Positions 42,449-51,576 of a DNA stretch of 57,506 bases are shown one piece after another. A program made the translations under genes and the position numbers. The stretch comes from Ammonifex sp. GTDB taxonomy: Bacteria > Bacillota > Desulfotomaculia > Desulfotomaculales > DYER01. The stretch covers positions 1 to 57,506 of the forward strand of contig DYER01000080.1 in the NCBI GenBank assembly GCA_020725605.1, written 5' to 3'. The stretch's first letter is position 1, and each line of letters begins with the position of its first letter. Under the pieces are notes generated by a model. That model did not search any database. It was not told the origin of the DNA and saw only the letters and a program-made list of their open reading frames with translations.

Positions 42449-44143
42449 ATGACCGTGAAGCTGGCCGAGCCGCTGGAAGTATGGGAAAGGCAGCGCCGGG
42501 AGTTCGTCCGGGAGCACGTGGTTTCCACGTACGTGGGGTGCCTGCTGGTCCTGTTCGCGGCCGTGGTGGCCTTTTTCCGGGTCACCGTGGAAACCTACTT
42601 CGGCACCTACTGGGTGCTGTACGTGATCCTGAGCGTCTCCGTGCTGGGCCTGGTGCTGGGCGAGGTCAGCCGCAGGTTCGTGGCGGGCGCCGCGGCGGAC
42701 CCCCGGGCCGGCTCCGCCGAGTTCTGGCTGCTCGCCGGCTGCCTGGCGCTGGTGGGCGGCCTCGTTTACCTTACCGGTGGTCACGCCAGCAGCTACAAGG
42801 TGCTGGTGGCGGTGCCGGTCATCGTGAGCGCCGTGACCTACGGTAAGGGCGCGGCCTTCTTTGTGACCCTGCTTTGCGGCGGGGCACTGGTGGCCCTGGA
42901 CCTGCTCCGGGCACCCTCGGGCGGCCTCCAGCAGTTCCTCCTGGGTACGGACCTGGTGCTGGGCGGGGTCCTGGTTCTTGCGGGATGGCTGGTGGGCGGA
43001 CTGGCCGAGATGGAAAGGAGGGTGCGGCGCCGCATGGAGGAAATGGCCGCGCTGGACCCGTTGACCGGCCTGTTCAACCACAGCAAGTTCTTCGACCTCC
43101 TGTGGCGGGCGGAAGAAGAGGCGGCCAGACGGGAAACCCCCCTGGCCCTGGTGCTCCTGGACCTGGACGACTTCCGGCGCTACAACGAAATATTCGGCTA
43201 CCGCGAGGGCGACGCCGTGTTGCGCCGCGTCGGGGACCTGGTGCGGCGGTATACGCCGGAGGCGGGCTTCGCGGCCCGCTTCGGCGGGGAGGAATTCGCC
43301 CTGGCCCTGCCGGGCGCGGACGCCGGGCGGGCCGCGGTCCTGGCCGAGGAACTGCGGGCCGCGGTGGCGGCCTGCCGGTTTTTCGGCGGCGAAGCGCAAC
43401 CCGAAGGGCGTGTGACCGTTTCGGCCGGGGTGGCGGTTTTTCCCGAGCACACGGGCCGGCCCGGAGAATTGCTCAAGCTGGCCGGGGAAGCCCTGCGAAG
43501 GGCCAAGTTCCTCAAAAAGAACCGGGTCAACCTCTACGCCTCGGTTTTCAGGGAACTGGGCGGTGCGACCACCGACGAGCAGCGCCTGCAGGCCATCCGG
43601 GTACTGCTCACCATCATCAACGCCAAGGACAACTACACCGGCGGCCATTCCGAGCGCGTGGCCCGCTGGGCAGGCCGGCTGGCCGACAGGCTGGGGCTGG
43701 CGCCTGAGGAGCGCCTCTGGCTGCACTACGGGGCGTTTTTGCACGACATCGGCAAGATCGAGCTCGACCACCACATCCTCAACAAGCCGGCACGCCTGAC
43801 GGAAGAGGAGTGGGTCCTGGTGCGGCGGCACCCCGTCTGGGGAAGCGAGATCATCCGGGGCATCGAAGAGTTGCAGCCCGTGGTGCCGGTGGTGCTCTTC
43901 CACCACGAGAATTACGACGGCACCGGCTATCCCGAGGGGCGGGCGGCAGACGGCATTCCGCTCCTGGCGAGGATCCTGCGCATCGCGGACAGTTTCGACG
44001 CCATAACCACGGCGCGTCCCTACCGCAGGGCCCGCACCGTGAGGGAGGCGGTGGAGGAACTGCGGCGCGGGGCCGGAACCCTTTACGATCCCCACCTGGT
44101 GGAGGAGTTCATCCGCGTGCTGCGCCTGGAGGACTTAACGTAA
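42449..44143 (+). CDS. Membrane diguanylate cyclase/HD-GYP phosphodiesterase
   Basis: The 564-aa protein has an N-terminal membrane domain of about six helices (25-190) and a coiled linker. A GGDEF-type domain (about 200-365) has active-site RFGGEEF and LTGLFNH. An HD-GYP domain (about 375-560) has HDIGKIELDHH, FHHENYDGTGYPEG and ADSFDAITTARPYR. Both c-di-GMP synthesis and breakdown motifs look intact. GGEEF is a usual active variant. It lies 63 bases after agrD, and its membrane domain could be a receptor for the peptide (inference). ATG at 42449 is very close to AGGGGGG; GTG at 42455 is spaced better. Confidence 0.9.
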   Translation: MTVKLAEPLEVWERQRREFVREHVVSTYVGCLLVLFAAVVAFFRVTVETYFGTYWVLYVILSVSVLGLVLGEVSRRFVAGAAADPRAGSAEFWLLAGCLALVGGLVYLTGGHASSYKVLVAVPVIVSAVTYGKGAAFFVTLLCGGALVALDLLRAPSGGLQQFLLGTDLVLGGVLVLAGWLVGGLAEMERRVRRRMEEMAALDPLTGLFNHSKFFDLLWRAEEEAARRETPLALVLLDLDDFRRYNEIFGYREGDAVLRRVGDLVRRYTPEAGFAARFGGEEFALALPGADAGRAAVLAEELRAAVAACRFFGGEAQPEGRVTVSAGVAVFPEHTGRPGELLKLAGEALRRAKFLKKNRVNLYASVFRELGGATTDEQRLQAIRVLLTIINAKDNYTGGHSERVARWAGRLADRLGLAPEERLWLHYGAFLHDIGKIELDHHILNKPARLTEEEWVLVRRHPVWGSEIIRGIEELQPVVPVVLFHHENYDGTGYPEGRAADGIPLLARILRIADSFDAITTARPYRRARTVREAVEELRRGAGTLYDPHLVEEFIRVLRLEDLT

Positions 44144-44203
44144 GAGGATTTCTGCCGAAGATGTCGAATAGGAGGGGAAGAACGGGTAACGGGGTGGTTT
44201 TCG

Positions 44204-44890
44204 GTGCTCCAGTTGTACAACGTGACGAAAATTTACCCCAACAGCATCCCGGCCCTCCTGGACGTATCCTTGCGCATTCAGCGGGGAGAATTCGTCTTCC
44301 TCGTCGGCCCGAGCGGGGCGGGCAAAACCACCCTCACCAAGCTCATCCTCAGGGAGGAACTGCCCACCCGCGGGCAGATCCTGTTCAACGGGAAGAGCAT
44401 CACCCGTTTGCGCCCCTCGGAGGTGCCCTACCTGCGGCGCCGCATCGGGGTCATCTTCCAGGACTTCCGCCTGCTGCCCAACAAGACGGCCTACGAGAAC
44501 GTGGCCTTCGCCCTCGAGGTCACCGGGGCCTCCCGCCGCGAGATCCGGCGGGCCGTGCCGGCGGTCCTGGCCCGGGTGGGCCTGGCGGACCGGGCGCATT
44601 TATTTCCGGCCCAGCTCTCGGGCGGGGAACAGCAGCGGGTCTGCGTGGCCCGGGCCATCGTAAACAACCCCCTGTTGCTCATCGCGGACGAACCCACCGG
44701 CAATCTGGATCCTGAGAACTCCTGGCAGCTGATGCGGCTCTTCGAGGAGATCAACCGCGGCGGCACCACCATCCTCATGGCCACCCACGCCTGGGACATC
44801 GTGGATCAGATGAAGAAGCGGGTGGTGGCCCTCTCCCACGGACGCATCGTGCGCGACGAACAGGAGGGCGCCTACGGCTATGGCGCTTAG
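44204..44890 (+). CDS. ftsE: Cell-division ATP-binding protein FtsE
   Basis: The 228-aa ATPase has Walker A GPSGAGKTT, the signature LSGGEQQRV, Walker B LLIADEPTGNLD and the Q-loop FQDFRLLPNKTAYENV, all FtsE-typical. With FtsX it controls peptidoglycan hydrolases at the septum or during sporulation. GTG start at 44204. It overlaps ftsX by 11 bases. Confidence 0.95.
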   Translation: MLQLYNVTKIYPNSIPALLDVSLRIQRGEFVFLVGPSGAGKTTLTKLILREELPTRGQILFNGKSITRLRPSEVPYLRRRIGVIFQDFRLLPNKTAYENVAFALEVTGASRREIRRAVPAVLARVGLADRAHLFPAQLSGGEQQRVCVARAIVNNPLLLIADEPTGNLDPENSWQLMRLFEEINRGGTTILMATHAWDIVDQMKKRVVALSHGRIVRDEQEGAYGYGA

Positions 44891-45773
44891 GCCGGGCACG
44901 GTCCTGTACCACCTGCGCGAAGCGGGACTTTCCATAATCCGTAACGGCTGGCTGGCCCTGGCCTCCACCGGCGTGGTGACCGTGGCCCTTTTGATCTTCG
45001 GGGGCTCCCTGCTCTTCGTGCTCAACACCCACCACGTCATCGGGGACATCGAATCCAAAGTAGAAATAAGCGTTTTCCTGAAGAGCGACGTTTCGCCCCG
45101 CGACGTCGAGGCCCTGGGCACCCGGCTGCAACAACGGCCCGAGGTGGCCGAGGTGCGTTTCATCTCCAAGGAAGAGGCCCTGCAGATCGTGAAACAGGAC
45201 CTGGGCGACAAGGCCGACCTGCTGGCCGGGATGGAGAAGGACAATCCCCTGCCCGATACCTACCGCGTGCGGACCCACCACGCCGATCAGGTCGCCGCCC
45301 TGGCGGCCGAGGTGGCCACCTGGCCCGGGGTGGAGCAGGTCCGCTACGGCCAGGAGGTGGTGGAGCGCCTGCTGGCCGTGACGCGCTGGGCGCGTCTGGT
45401 GGGGGCGGGTGCCATGTTTTTCCTGGCCGGCGCCGCGGTGTTCCTCATCGCCACCACCATCCGCCTTTCGGTGTACGCCCGGCGCCGCGAGATTAGCATC
45501 ATGAAGATGCTGGGCGCCACCAACTGGTTCGTCCGCTCTCCCTTCCTGCTGGAGGGCGTGATACTGGGCTTGACGGGCGGACTGGTGGCGGTGGGTCTCA
45601 CCATGGCCGGTTATTTCCCCCTCGTTTCGGTGCTGGAGAGCGCGCTTCCCTTCTTCAGGCTGGTATCCGAGCGTCAGGTCCTGCTGCCGGTTTTCGGCGG
45701 ACTGGTACTGTTCGGGTTGATTCTGGGAACCCTGGGCAGTTTTATCTCGGTTCACCGGTTCCTGAAGGTGTAA
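44880..45773 (+). CDS. ftsX: Cell-division membrane protein FtsX
   Basis: The 297-aa protein has one TM near 22-45, an extracellular loop of about 120 residues (FLKSDVSPRDVEALGTRL...FISKEEALQIVKQDLGD) and three TM segments at the end. REISIMKMLGATNWFVRSPFLLEG is the family signature. It transmits FtsE ATP use to the murein hydrolase encoded next. ATG overlaps the end of ftsE. Confidence 0.95.
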   Translation: MALRPGTVLYHLREAGLSIIRNGWLALASTGVVTVALLIFGGSLLFVLNTHHVIGDIESKVEISVFLKSDVSPRDVEALGTRLQQRPEVAEVRFISKEEALQIVKQDLGDKADLLAGMEKDNPLPDTYRVRTHHADQVAALAAEVATWPGVEQVRYGQEVVERLLAVTRWARLVGAGAMFFLAGAAVFLIATTIRLSVYARRREISIMKMLGATNWFVRSPFLLEGVILGLTGGLVAVGLTMAGYFPLVSVLESALPFFRLVSERQVLLPVFGGLVLFGLILGTLGSFISVHRFLKV

Positions 45774-45788
45774 GTGGAGGTTATGGAA

Positions 45789-46907
45789 GTGGTCAGGCGG
45801 GGATTGGTGTTGCTGGCGCTGGTGCTCCTGTTCGCGTCGGGTACTGGAGTGGCCCGGAGCGCGGACCTGGAGGAGCGCCTGGAAGAGGTGCGCCAGCAGC
45901 AGGCGCAGAAGCGGGAAGCCATCGAAGAGGCGCGGAGCAGCATTTTCACCGTGACCCGGGAAGTGGCCAGACTCGACCAGCAGATCGAGCAGCACGACCG
46001 CGAGATTAAGGAACTGGAAGCCATGCTGGGCGAGGCCCAGGCCCAGTTGCGGGAAACAGAGCGCGCGCTGGCCGAGGCCGAGGCCGAGCTGGCCCGCAGC
46101 ATGGACGTGCTCAAGCGCCGCCTGCGCGGGTACTACCAGCAGGGGCGGGTCGGCTATCTGGCGGTGCTGCTCGAGGCCAGCGACTTCGGGGATTTCGTCA
46201 CGCGGCTGGAGTTACTGCGGCGTGTGGTGATTCAGGACGCCGCGCTGGTGCGGGAGATCAGGGCCGAACAGGCGCGCATCGAGGAGCAGCGCAAGGCCCT
46301 TGCTGCCAGGCGCGACCGCATCGCGGCCCTGAAGAACCAGCAGGAGGCCGCGCGCAGCGCCGTGCTGGCGCGCCAGCGGGAGAGGCAGATCTTCCTGGCC
46401 CAGGTCAGCCGCAACCTCTCGCGCTACCAGGCCGAACTGGACGCCCTTGAGAGCCAGGAACGCGAGATCCTGAGGCAGATTGCCCTGCAGCGCGGCCGGC
46501 GCGACGGCGCCACGGCCGCGGGCAGCTTCACCTGGCCGGTGCCCGGATACAGGAGCGTGTCTTCGGGCTACGGGATGCGGTTGCATCCCATCCTCGGCAC
46601 AAGGCGGTTCCACGACGGCATCGACATTCCCGCCCCGACCGGTGCGGCGGTGGTGGCGGTCCAGAGCGGCACCGTGATCTACGTGGGGTCCCTCCAGGGG
46701 TACGGCAACGTGGTCATGCTGGACCACGGCGGCGGCGTGACCACCCTTTACGCGCACCTTTCCAGCCAGCTGGTCAGCGAAGGACAGGAGGTCACCAGGG
46801 GGCAGGCCATCGGACGGGTGGGCAGCACCGGACTGTCGACCGGACCGCACCTGCATTTTTCCGTCCGCGTGAACGGCACTCCGGTCGACCCCGGGGGTTA
46901 TCTGTAG
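45789..46907 (+). CDS. EnvC/CwlO-like murein hydrolase (coiled coil plus M23 LytM domain)
   Basis: The 372-aa exported protein has a signal peptide ([19 protein letters not shown]), a coiled coil (about 25-225, rich in [17 protein letters not shown]-type heptads) and a C-terminal LytM/M23 domain. Zinc ligands are RFHDGIDIP (H, D) and GPHLHF (H-x-H), so it may be an active endopeptidase. It follows ftsX as in other firmicutes, where FtsEX controls such enzymes. GTG at 45789 was chosen because GGAGG lies 8 bases upstream. Confidence 0.92.
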   Translation: MVRRGLVLLALVLLFASGTGVARSADLEERLEEVRQQQAQKREAIEEARSSIFTVTREVARLDQQIEQHDREIKELEAMLGEAQAQLRETERALAEAEAELARSMDVLKRRLRGYYQQGRVGYLAVLLEASDFGDFVTRLELLRRVVIQDAALVREIRAEQARIEEQRKALAARRDRIAALKNQQEAARSAVLARQRERQIFLAQVSRNLSRYQAELDALESQEREILRQIALQRGRRDGATAAGSFTWPVPGYRSVSSGYGMRLHPILGTRRFHDGIDIPAPTGAAVVAVQSGTVIYVGSLQGYGNVVMLDHGGGVTTLYAHLSSQLVSEGQEVTRGQAIGRVGSTGLSTGPHLHFSVRVNGTPVDPGGYL

Positions 46908-46940
46908 GCAACCTCGTTTCCGATAAGCGGTTAAGTACCA

Positions 46941-46960
46941 GGGGGCCACGGCCCCTTTTT
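46941..46960 (+). terminator. Terminator after the murein hydrolase gene
   Basis: GGGGC and GCCCC with a CACG loop, followed by five T, 34 bases after the stop. Confidence 0.8.
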
Positions 46961-46995
46961 GTATTGCCCTTGTAATTCGCGGTGGCCTAAGGTAG

Positions 46996-47001
46996 TATAA
47001 T
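46996..47001 (+). promoter_or_regulatory. -10 element before ctpA
   Basis: Perfect TATAAT 31 bases before the ctpA TTG. No convincing -35 at the ideal distance (TTGTAA lies 20 bases upstream). Confidence 0.5.
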
Positions 47002-47032
47002 AGCGTGACATTGGTGCCGGGGGGCCCGGTCC

Positions 47033-48163
47033 TTGCGCTTAAGAAACCTGCTGCTGGCGGCGGCCACTTTTGTCGTGCTTTTGAGCCTGGCGGGGACCCT
47101 GCTGCTGGCCGCCAACTACAAGCACGTCGGCAATCTCGTGCGGGTGCTCCTCCTCATCCGTTCGCAGTACCTTTACGGGGTGGACACGGCCGCGCTGGTG
47201 GACGGGGCCATCAAGGGCATGGTGGAGGCCCTCGGAGACCCCTATTCCCTGTACCTTGACCCCCGTACCTTTGGCCACCTCCGGGAACAGATCGAGGGCT
47301 CCTTCGGCGGGTTGGGTATTCTCGTCGGTGTGCGGGACCGCCGGATGACCGTGGTGCGCTCCTACGAGAACATGCCCGCGCAGAGGGCCGGCATCAGGGC
47401 GGGCGACGTAATCGTGAAAATCGGGGAGCGCAGCACCGAGGACATGGACCTGGAAACGGCCATCGACCTGATGCGCGGTCCGGTGGGTACGGAGGTCACG
47501 CTGACGGTGCTCAGAGAGGGTGTAAGGGAACCCCTGCGGTTTACCATCGTGCGGGAGCGCATTCAGGTGCCGACCGTGGAAAGCCGCCCCATTGACCAGA
47601 CCGGGGTGGTCCACCTGGCCATCAGCCAGTTTACGGCCCAGACCGGCGAGGAATTCCGCAGGATCGTGCAGGAGGTCGCGGCCCGCCGGCCCAGGGGCAT
47701 AATACTGGACCTGCGCGACAACCCCGGCGGGGAGCTGCACGCCGCAGTGGAGGTGGCCGGGTACTTCGTACCTCCGGGACCCGTGGTGCACGTCGAATAC
47801 CGCACGGGAAGGAACGAGACCCTGCGGGCCAGCGGCCGCTACCTGCGCCTGCCCCTGGTGGTGCTGGTCAATCAGGGGACGGCCAGCGCGGCCGAGATCC
47901 TGGCCGCCGCCATAAAGGACCGGGGCACCGGGATTCTGGTGGGCACGAGGACCTACGGTAAGGGTGTGGTCCAGAGCGTTTTCGAACTGGAGAACGGCGC
48001 CGGATTGAAGCTCACCACGGCGCGTTACCTGACGCCCTCCCGTCAGGACATCAACAGGAAAGGCGTGGAACCCGACGTGACGGTCAACCAGGCGGCGGGC
48101 GGCGGGCCCGACCTGCAGCTGGAGAGGGGCCTGGAGATCCTGCGGGCGCGACTGGCGGCCTAG
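47033..48163 (+). CDS. ctpA: Carboxy-terminal processing protease (S41)
   Basis: The 376-aa exported protease has an N-terminal TM (LLLAAATFVVLLSLAGTLLL), a PDZ domain (about 85-170, GGLGILVGVRD...AGIRAGDVIVKIG) and an S41 catalytic core. The Ser is in NQGTASAAEI and the Lys in GTRTYGKGVVQS, the Ser-Lys dyad. It cleaves proteins from the C-terminus outside the membrane. TTG at 47033 follows GGGGGG. It sits between the FtsEX cluster and the MinJ-like gene, a conserved neighbourhood. Confidence 0.94.
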   Translation: MRLRNLLLAAATFVVLLSLAGTLLLAANYKHVGNLVRVLLLIRSQYLYGVDTAALVDGAIKGMVEALGDPYSLYLDPRTFGHLREQIEGSFGGLGILVGVRDRRMTVVRSYENMPAQRAGIRAGDVIVKIGERSTEDMDLETAIDLMRGPVGTEVTLTVLREGVREPLRFTIVRERIQVPTVESRPIDQTGVVHLAISQFTAQTGEEFRRIVQEVAARRPRGIILDLRDNPGGELHAAVEVAGYFVPPGPVVHVEYRTGRNETLRASGRYLRLPLVVLVNQGTASAAEILAAAIKDRGTGILVGTRTYGKGVVQSVFELENGAGLKLTTARYLTPSRQDINRKGVEPDVTVNQAAGGGPDLQLERGLEILRARLAA

Positions 48164-48187
48164 CCCCCGGTCACCCACGGACATCGG

Positions 48188-49435
48188 ATGAGGTGGCGCT
48201 TGGTGTTCCCGTTTCTCGAAGTCCTGCCCGGATTTCTCATAACCTTCGTGCGCGTACTCCTGGAGCCCCTGTTCTGGGTCGTGGTGCTCATCATTGCGTG
48301 GCAGTACCGGCAACTGGCCGTAACCAGGGAACATTTCTTCGGACAGCGGGTCCGAAACATACGTACCGACGTGCTGGTGGCCACCGGTTACGGCCTCCTC
48401 GGAGGATTCTTCGGCAGCCTGGTGATGCTGGTGGTGGGCCTGAACCTTTCGGGCTCGGGTCTGCTTTTCCTCTGGCCGGTGGCGCTGTTGCTGATGCTCT
48501 TCAACCCGCGCTACCTCTGTTTCGCCTACGCCGGAGGCCTGGTGGGCCTCAGCAACCTGCTTTTCGGCTTTCCCCCGGTCAGCGTGCCCCAGTTAATGGC
48601 CCTGGTGGCCATCCTGCACATGGTTGAAAGCCTGCTCATTCTGGGCAGCGGGCATCTGGGCGCCAGTCCCGCCTACATCAGGGCCGAGGACGGTCGGGTG
48701 GTGGGCGGCTTCACCCTGCAGAAATTCTGGCCCATTCCCCTGGTGGCCCTGGTGGTGGCCGGTCCGGCCACCGGTGCCGGCGGCATCCCCATGCCGGAAT
48801 GGTGGCCCCTGTTGCGTCCCGAGACCGAGATATCCAACGTGCTGTATCAGATGGTTCCGGTAGTGGCGGGGCTGGGCTACGGCGACCTGGCCGTGGCGCG
48901 GCGGCCCGAGGAGAAGAGCCGTCTGGCCGCGACCTACCTGGCGGTCTATAGCCTTGCCCTGCTGTCGCTGGCCCTGCTGGCCGGCCGCGTCGGGTCCCTG
49001 GCGCCGGCGGCCGCGCTGTTCGGACCCCTGGGCCACGAACTGGTAATCGCCCTGGGGCGCCGCGCGGAGAGTGAAGCCAGCCCCCTTTTTGTGCCCCCGC
49101 CGCGGGGCGTCATGATTCTGGACGTGCTGCCCGGTTCCGCGGCCTGGCGGGCGGGCTTGCGCGCCGGGGACGTGGTGCTCGAAATTAACGGGGTGGAGGT
49201 AGACGACCGGGTAACCTTCCGTCAGATGGTGGCGGAGGGCGGACCCCTGGAGGTGGCCCTTCTGACGGGTGGGGAGCGCAGTTACCGGCGCGAGTTCGTG
49301 CCCCGGAGGTCGCCGGGTGAACCGCTGGGCGTTATTCTGGTACCGGAGGGAGATGAGGGCTATTACCTGGAACACCGTACCACCGGTCCGCTGGAACGGT
49401 GGATGGCCCGGTGGTGGCGGAGGCTGAGGCGTTGA
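48188..49435 (+). CDS. MinJ-like polytopic membrane protein with PDZ domain
   Basis: The 415-aa protein has about seven or eight TM segments (15-310) and a C-terminal PDZ domain (about 315-395, VMILDVLPGSAAWRAGLRAGDVVLEINGVEV). This architecture matches MinJ, which links DivIVA to MinCD in firmicute division-site placement. ATG at 48188 lies 25 bases after ctpA with no strong ribosome site. Its stop overlaps the -35 box of the next promoter. Confidence 0.85.
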   Translation: MRWRLVFPFLEVLPGFLITFVRVLLEPLFWVVVLIIAWQYRQLAVTREHFFGQRVRNIRTDVLVATGYGLLGGFFGSLVMLVVGLNLSGSGLLFLWPVALLLMLFNPRYLCFAYAGGLVGLSNLLFGFPPVSVPQLMALVAILHMVESLLILGSGHLGASPAYIRAEDGRVVGGFTLQKFWPIPLVALVVAGPATGAGGIPMPEWWPLLRPETEISNVLYQMVPVVAGLGYGDLAVARRPEEKSRLAATYLAVYSLALLSLALLAGRVGSLAPAAALFGPLGHELVIALGRRAESEASPLFVPPPRGVMILDVLPGSAAWRAGLRAGDVVLEINGVEVDDRVTFRQMVAEGGPLEVALLTGGERSYRREFVPRRSPGEPLGVILVPEGDEGYYLEHRTTGPLERWMARWWRRLRR

Positions 49436-49461
49436 CACGGCTTGCGCCTGACGGGTATAAT
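49432..49461 (+). promoter_or_regulatory. Strong sigma70 promoter of the nickel gene cluster
   Basis: Perfect TTGACA and perfect TATAAT with an 18-base spacer. The TTGACA covers the minJ-like stop codon. Transcription would start near 49468. Confidence 0.88.
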
Positions 49462-49466
49462 GGCTT

Positions 49467-49507
49467 GCAGGAGCCACGGAGGCTCGGGGGACCCGGGAAG
49501 GACCTGC
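49467..49507 (+). promoter_or_regulatory. Structured 5' leader of the nickel/cobalt genes
   Basis: The predicted transcript begins with GCAGG pairing with CCTGC (49503-49507). This encloses a GAGCC/GGCTC hairpin and a GGG/CCC helix. A 110-base leader lies before cooT. It is shaped like a regulatory RNA but I could not match it to a known riboswitch consensus. Confidence 0.35.
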
Positions 49508-49577
49508 GGCCATCTCAAAGTTCACCGTCCGGGCCGCCAGAGGAGGTGCGGCACACGGGGGAGAGGGGGGTTCCGCA

Positions 49578-49769
49578 TTGTGCGAGGCCAACGCTTACCT
49601 GCGTAAGGATGGCAAGGAGGAACTCTTTTTCGAGAATGTCGACAAGGTCTTGCCCCACGAAGACGGCCTGCTCCTCGAGGACATTTTCGGGCGGCGAAAG
49701 ATAGTAAAGGCCCGCATCAAGGAGCTGGCCCTGGTGGACCACCGCATAATACTGGAGAAGATCGATTAA
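49578..49769 (+). CDS. cooT: CooT-family nickel-binding protein
   Basis: The 63-aa protein matches the CooT family: MCEANAYL start with the conserved Cys2, KEELFFENVDKV, and RRKIVKARIKELALVDHRIILE. CooT binds nickel through Cys2 and supports maturation of Ni enzymes such as CO dehydrogenase. TTG at 49578 follows GAGAGGGGGG. It is transcribed with ecfT and ecfA, which supports a nickel role. Confidence 0.85.
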   Translation: MCEANAYLRKDGKEELFFENVDKVLPHEDGLLLEDIFGRRKIVKARIKELALVDHRIILEKID

Positions 49770-49798
49770 ATCCGAGGCCACGGAGGCCGAAAGGCACC

Positions 49799-50743
49799 GT
49801 GGCTCGTTTTTTGGGGGGGCGGGTCCCGGTGGCCGAGGAATACTGGCCGCCCTGGCTCCTGGAGGCGTCCGTGCCGGACCTGCGGGTAGCGGAGGGGAGG
49901 CGCAGGCGTGGTTTTGGCTTTCGCACCTGGCGCCTGGTGATCGAACTGGTGGGCCGGGAGCTGGCCGCCGAACGGGGGGCCACCGGGGCCGGTTTTCTCC
50001 AGCGGCTGGAGCCCCGGGTCAAGGTGGCCACCTTCGGCGCGCTGCTCGTCGTGACCACCACGCTTGACCACTGGTTCGGAATGGCCGTGGTTGCGACCTT
50101 TAGCCTGGGGATCGCGGTTGCCTCGGGCCTTCCGCTTACCGTAGTAGTGCGCCGGGTGGTGCTACTGGCCCCTCTGGCTGCCGTGATGGCCGCCCCGCTG
50201 ATTTTTCACTTTGCCACACCGGGACGGCCCCTGGTCTCGGCCACCCTGTGGCCGGGCGGTGCGGTGGCCGTGGCGGTGACGGCGGAGGGGATCGCCAGGG
50301 CCGGCCTGCTGGTGGGCCGCGCGGCGATCTGCCTGAGCCTGGCCGTAATCCTGACCCTCACTACCAGGTGGGCCACCCTGTTGCGCGCCCTGCGCGCCCT
50401 TTTCGTACCCCGCCTGCTGGTGGCGGTGCTGGAGATGTGTTATCGCTACCTTTTTCTTTTCGTTCGCCTGGTAGAGGAAATGGCCCTGGCCTGGGAAAGC
50501 CGCACCGTGGGCCGGGTAACGTCCCGGGTGGGCCGGCGCCTCGCGGCGGGGTTGCTGGCCGCCCTTCTGCAGCGGGCGGTAGTGCTGAGCGAGGAGGTCT
50601 ATCAGGCCATGGTGGCCAGGGGCTACGACGGGGAGCCCCGGAGTGCGGAAGGGCGGCCCATCGGACCGCGCGACGGGTGGTGGATCGCGGCGGTCACAAT
50701 CCTCATCCTGGCCTTAAAGGGAGGGGAGTGGTTCCTTGGCTAA
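49799..50743 (+). CDS. ECF transporter T component (CbiQ/NikQ-like)
   Basis: The 314-aa membrane protein has an N-terminal soluble extension of about 75 residues, then five or so TM segments. The T-component coupling motif AMVARGYDG is near 270. It would link a substrate-capture protein to the ATPase encoded next. GTG at 49799 follows GGAGG by about 12 bases. No CbiM/NikM-type substrate protein is in the window, so the S component must lie elsewhere. Confidence 0.87.
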   Translation: MARFLGGRVPVAEEYWPPWLLEASVPDLRVAEGRRRRGFGFRTWRLVIELVGRELAAERGATGAGFLQRLEPRVKVATFGALLVVTTTLDHWFGMAVVATFSLGIAVASGLPLTVVVRRVVLLAPLAAVMAAPLIFHFATPGRPLVSATLWPGGAVAVAVTAEGIARAGLLVGRAAICLSLAVILTLTTRWATLLRALRALFVPRLLVAVLEMCYRYLFLFVRLVEEMALAWESRTVGRVTSRVGRRLAAGLLAALLQRAVVLSEEVYQAMVARGYDGEPRSAEGRPIGPRDGWWIAAVTILILALKGGEWFLG

Positions 50744-51554
50744 GGCGGCCCCGGTATTCGAACTGGACCGGGTGAGCTTCTCCTACGAGGGCGGCTACCC
50801 GGCCCTCCGGGACGTCACCATGCAGGTGGCGGCGGGCGAAAGCCTGGTCCTGCTGGGGGCCAACGGTTCGGGCAAATCGACCCTCCTGAAGATCCTGGGC
50901 GGGCTCCTTTTCGCCCAGAGGGGTCTGGTGCGGGCCTTCGGGGTGCACCTCACGCCGACCACCCTGGCCCGGGAGGATTTCCGGCGCCGGTTCCGCCGCG
51001 CGGTGGGGTTAATGTTTCAAAATTCCGAGAGCCAGCTCTTTACCACCAGCGTTTGGGACGAGGTGGCCTTCGGTCCGGTCCAGCTGGGGCTGCCCGAGGA
51101 AGCGGTTGCGGCCCGGGTGGCGGATTGCCTTCGGCTGGTGGGGCTGGCCGGTCTGGAAAACAGGTCGCCCCACCGCCTGAGCGGTGGGGAAAAGAAAAAG
51201 CTGGCCCTCGCCGCCGTACTGGCCGTCAATCCGGCGGTCCTTTTGCTCGACGAGCCCACCGGTGGGCTGGACCCGCGCTCCCAGCGTTTTGTGGTGGAGC
51301 TTTTGCGGCGGCTCCGCCGTTCCGGGCGCACCATCGTGACCGCCACACACCACCTGGACATCGTACCGGAAATCGCGGACCGCGTGCTGGTTTTCGGCGA
51401 GGACCATCGCCTGCTGGCGGGCGGGACGCCGCGGGAGGTCCTGCAGGACCGCGACCTGCTCCTGGCGGTCAACCTGGTCAGTGAGCACTACCACGTGCAC
51501 GCCCACGAGGGGCACGACCACGGACACTACCACTGCCACCGGCACGGCCACTGA
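50736..51554 (+). CDS. ECF transporter ATPase (CbiO/NikO-like) with His-rich tail
   Basis: The 272-aa ATPase has Walker A GANGSGKST, signature LSGGEKKKLALA, Walker B VLLLDEPTGGLDP and the switch His in TATHHLD. The tail is very histidine-rich (HYHVHAHEGHDHGHYHCHRHGH, cut to its pattern here). It could bind nickel or cobalt as a store or sensor. The gene overlaps ecfT by 8 bases. Confidence 0.92.
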   Translation: MAKAAPVFELDRVSFSYEGGYPALRDVTMQVAAGESLVLLGANGSGKSTLLKILGGLLFAQRGLVRAFGVHLTPTTLAREDFRRRFRRAVGLMFQNSESQLFTTSVWDEVAFGPVQLGLPEEAVAARVADCLRLVGLAGLENRSPHRLSGGEKKKLALAAVLAVNPAVLLLDEPTGGLDPRSQRFVVELLRRLRRSGRTIVTATHHLDIVPEIADRVLVFGEDHRLLAGGTPREVLQDRDLLLAVNLVSEHYHVHAHEGHDHGHYHCHRHGH

Positions 51555-51576
51555 TGCCGAAGGTTGCCACCGTTAG

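Noticed and set aside
41951-44095. 714-aa minus-strand ORF
   Set aside because: Antisense to agrB, agrD and the GGDEF/HD-GYP gene, all with clear motifs.
49467-49577. Known cobalamin or NiCo riboswitch before cooT
   Set aside because: I could not match the conserved core sequences of either class; kept only as a structured leader.
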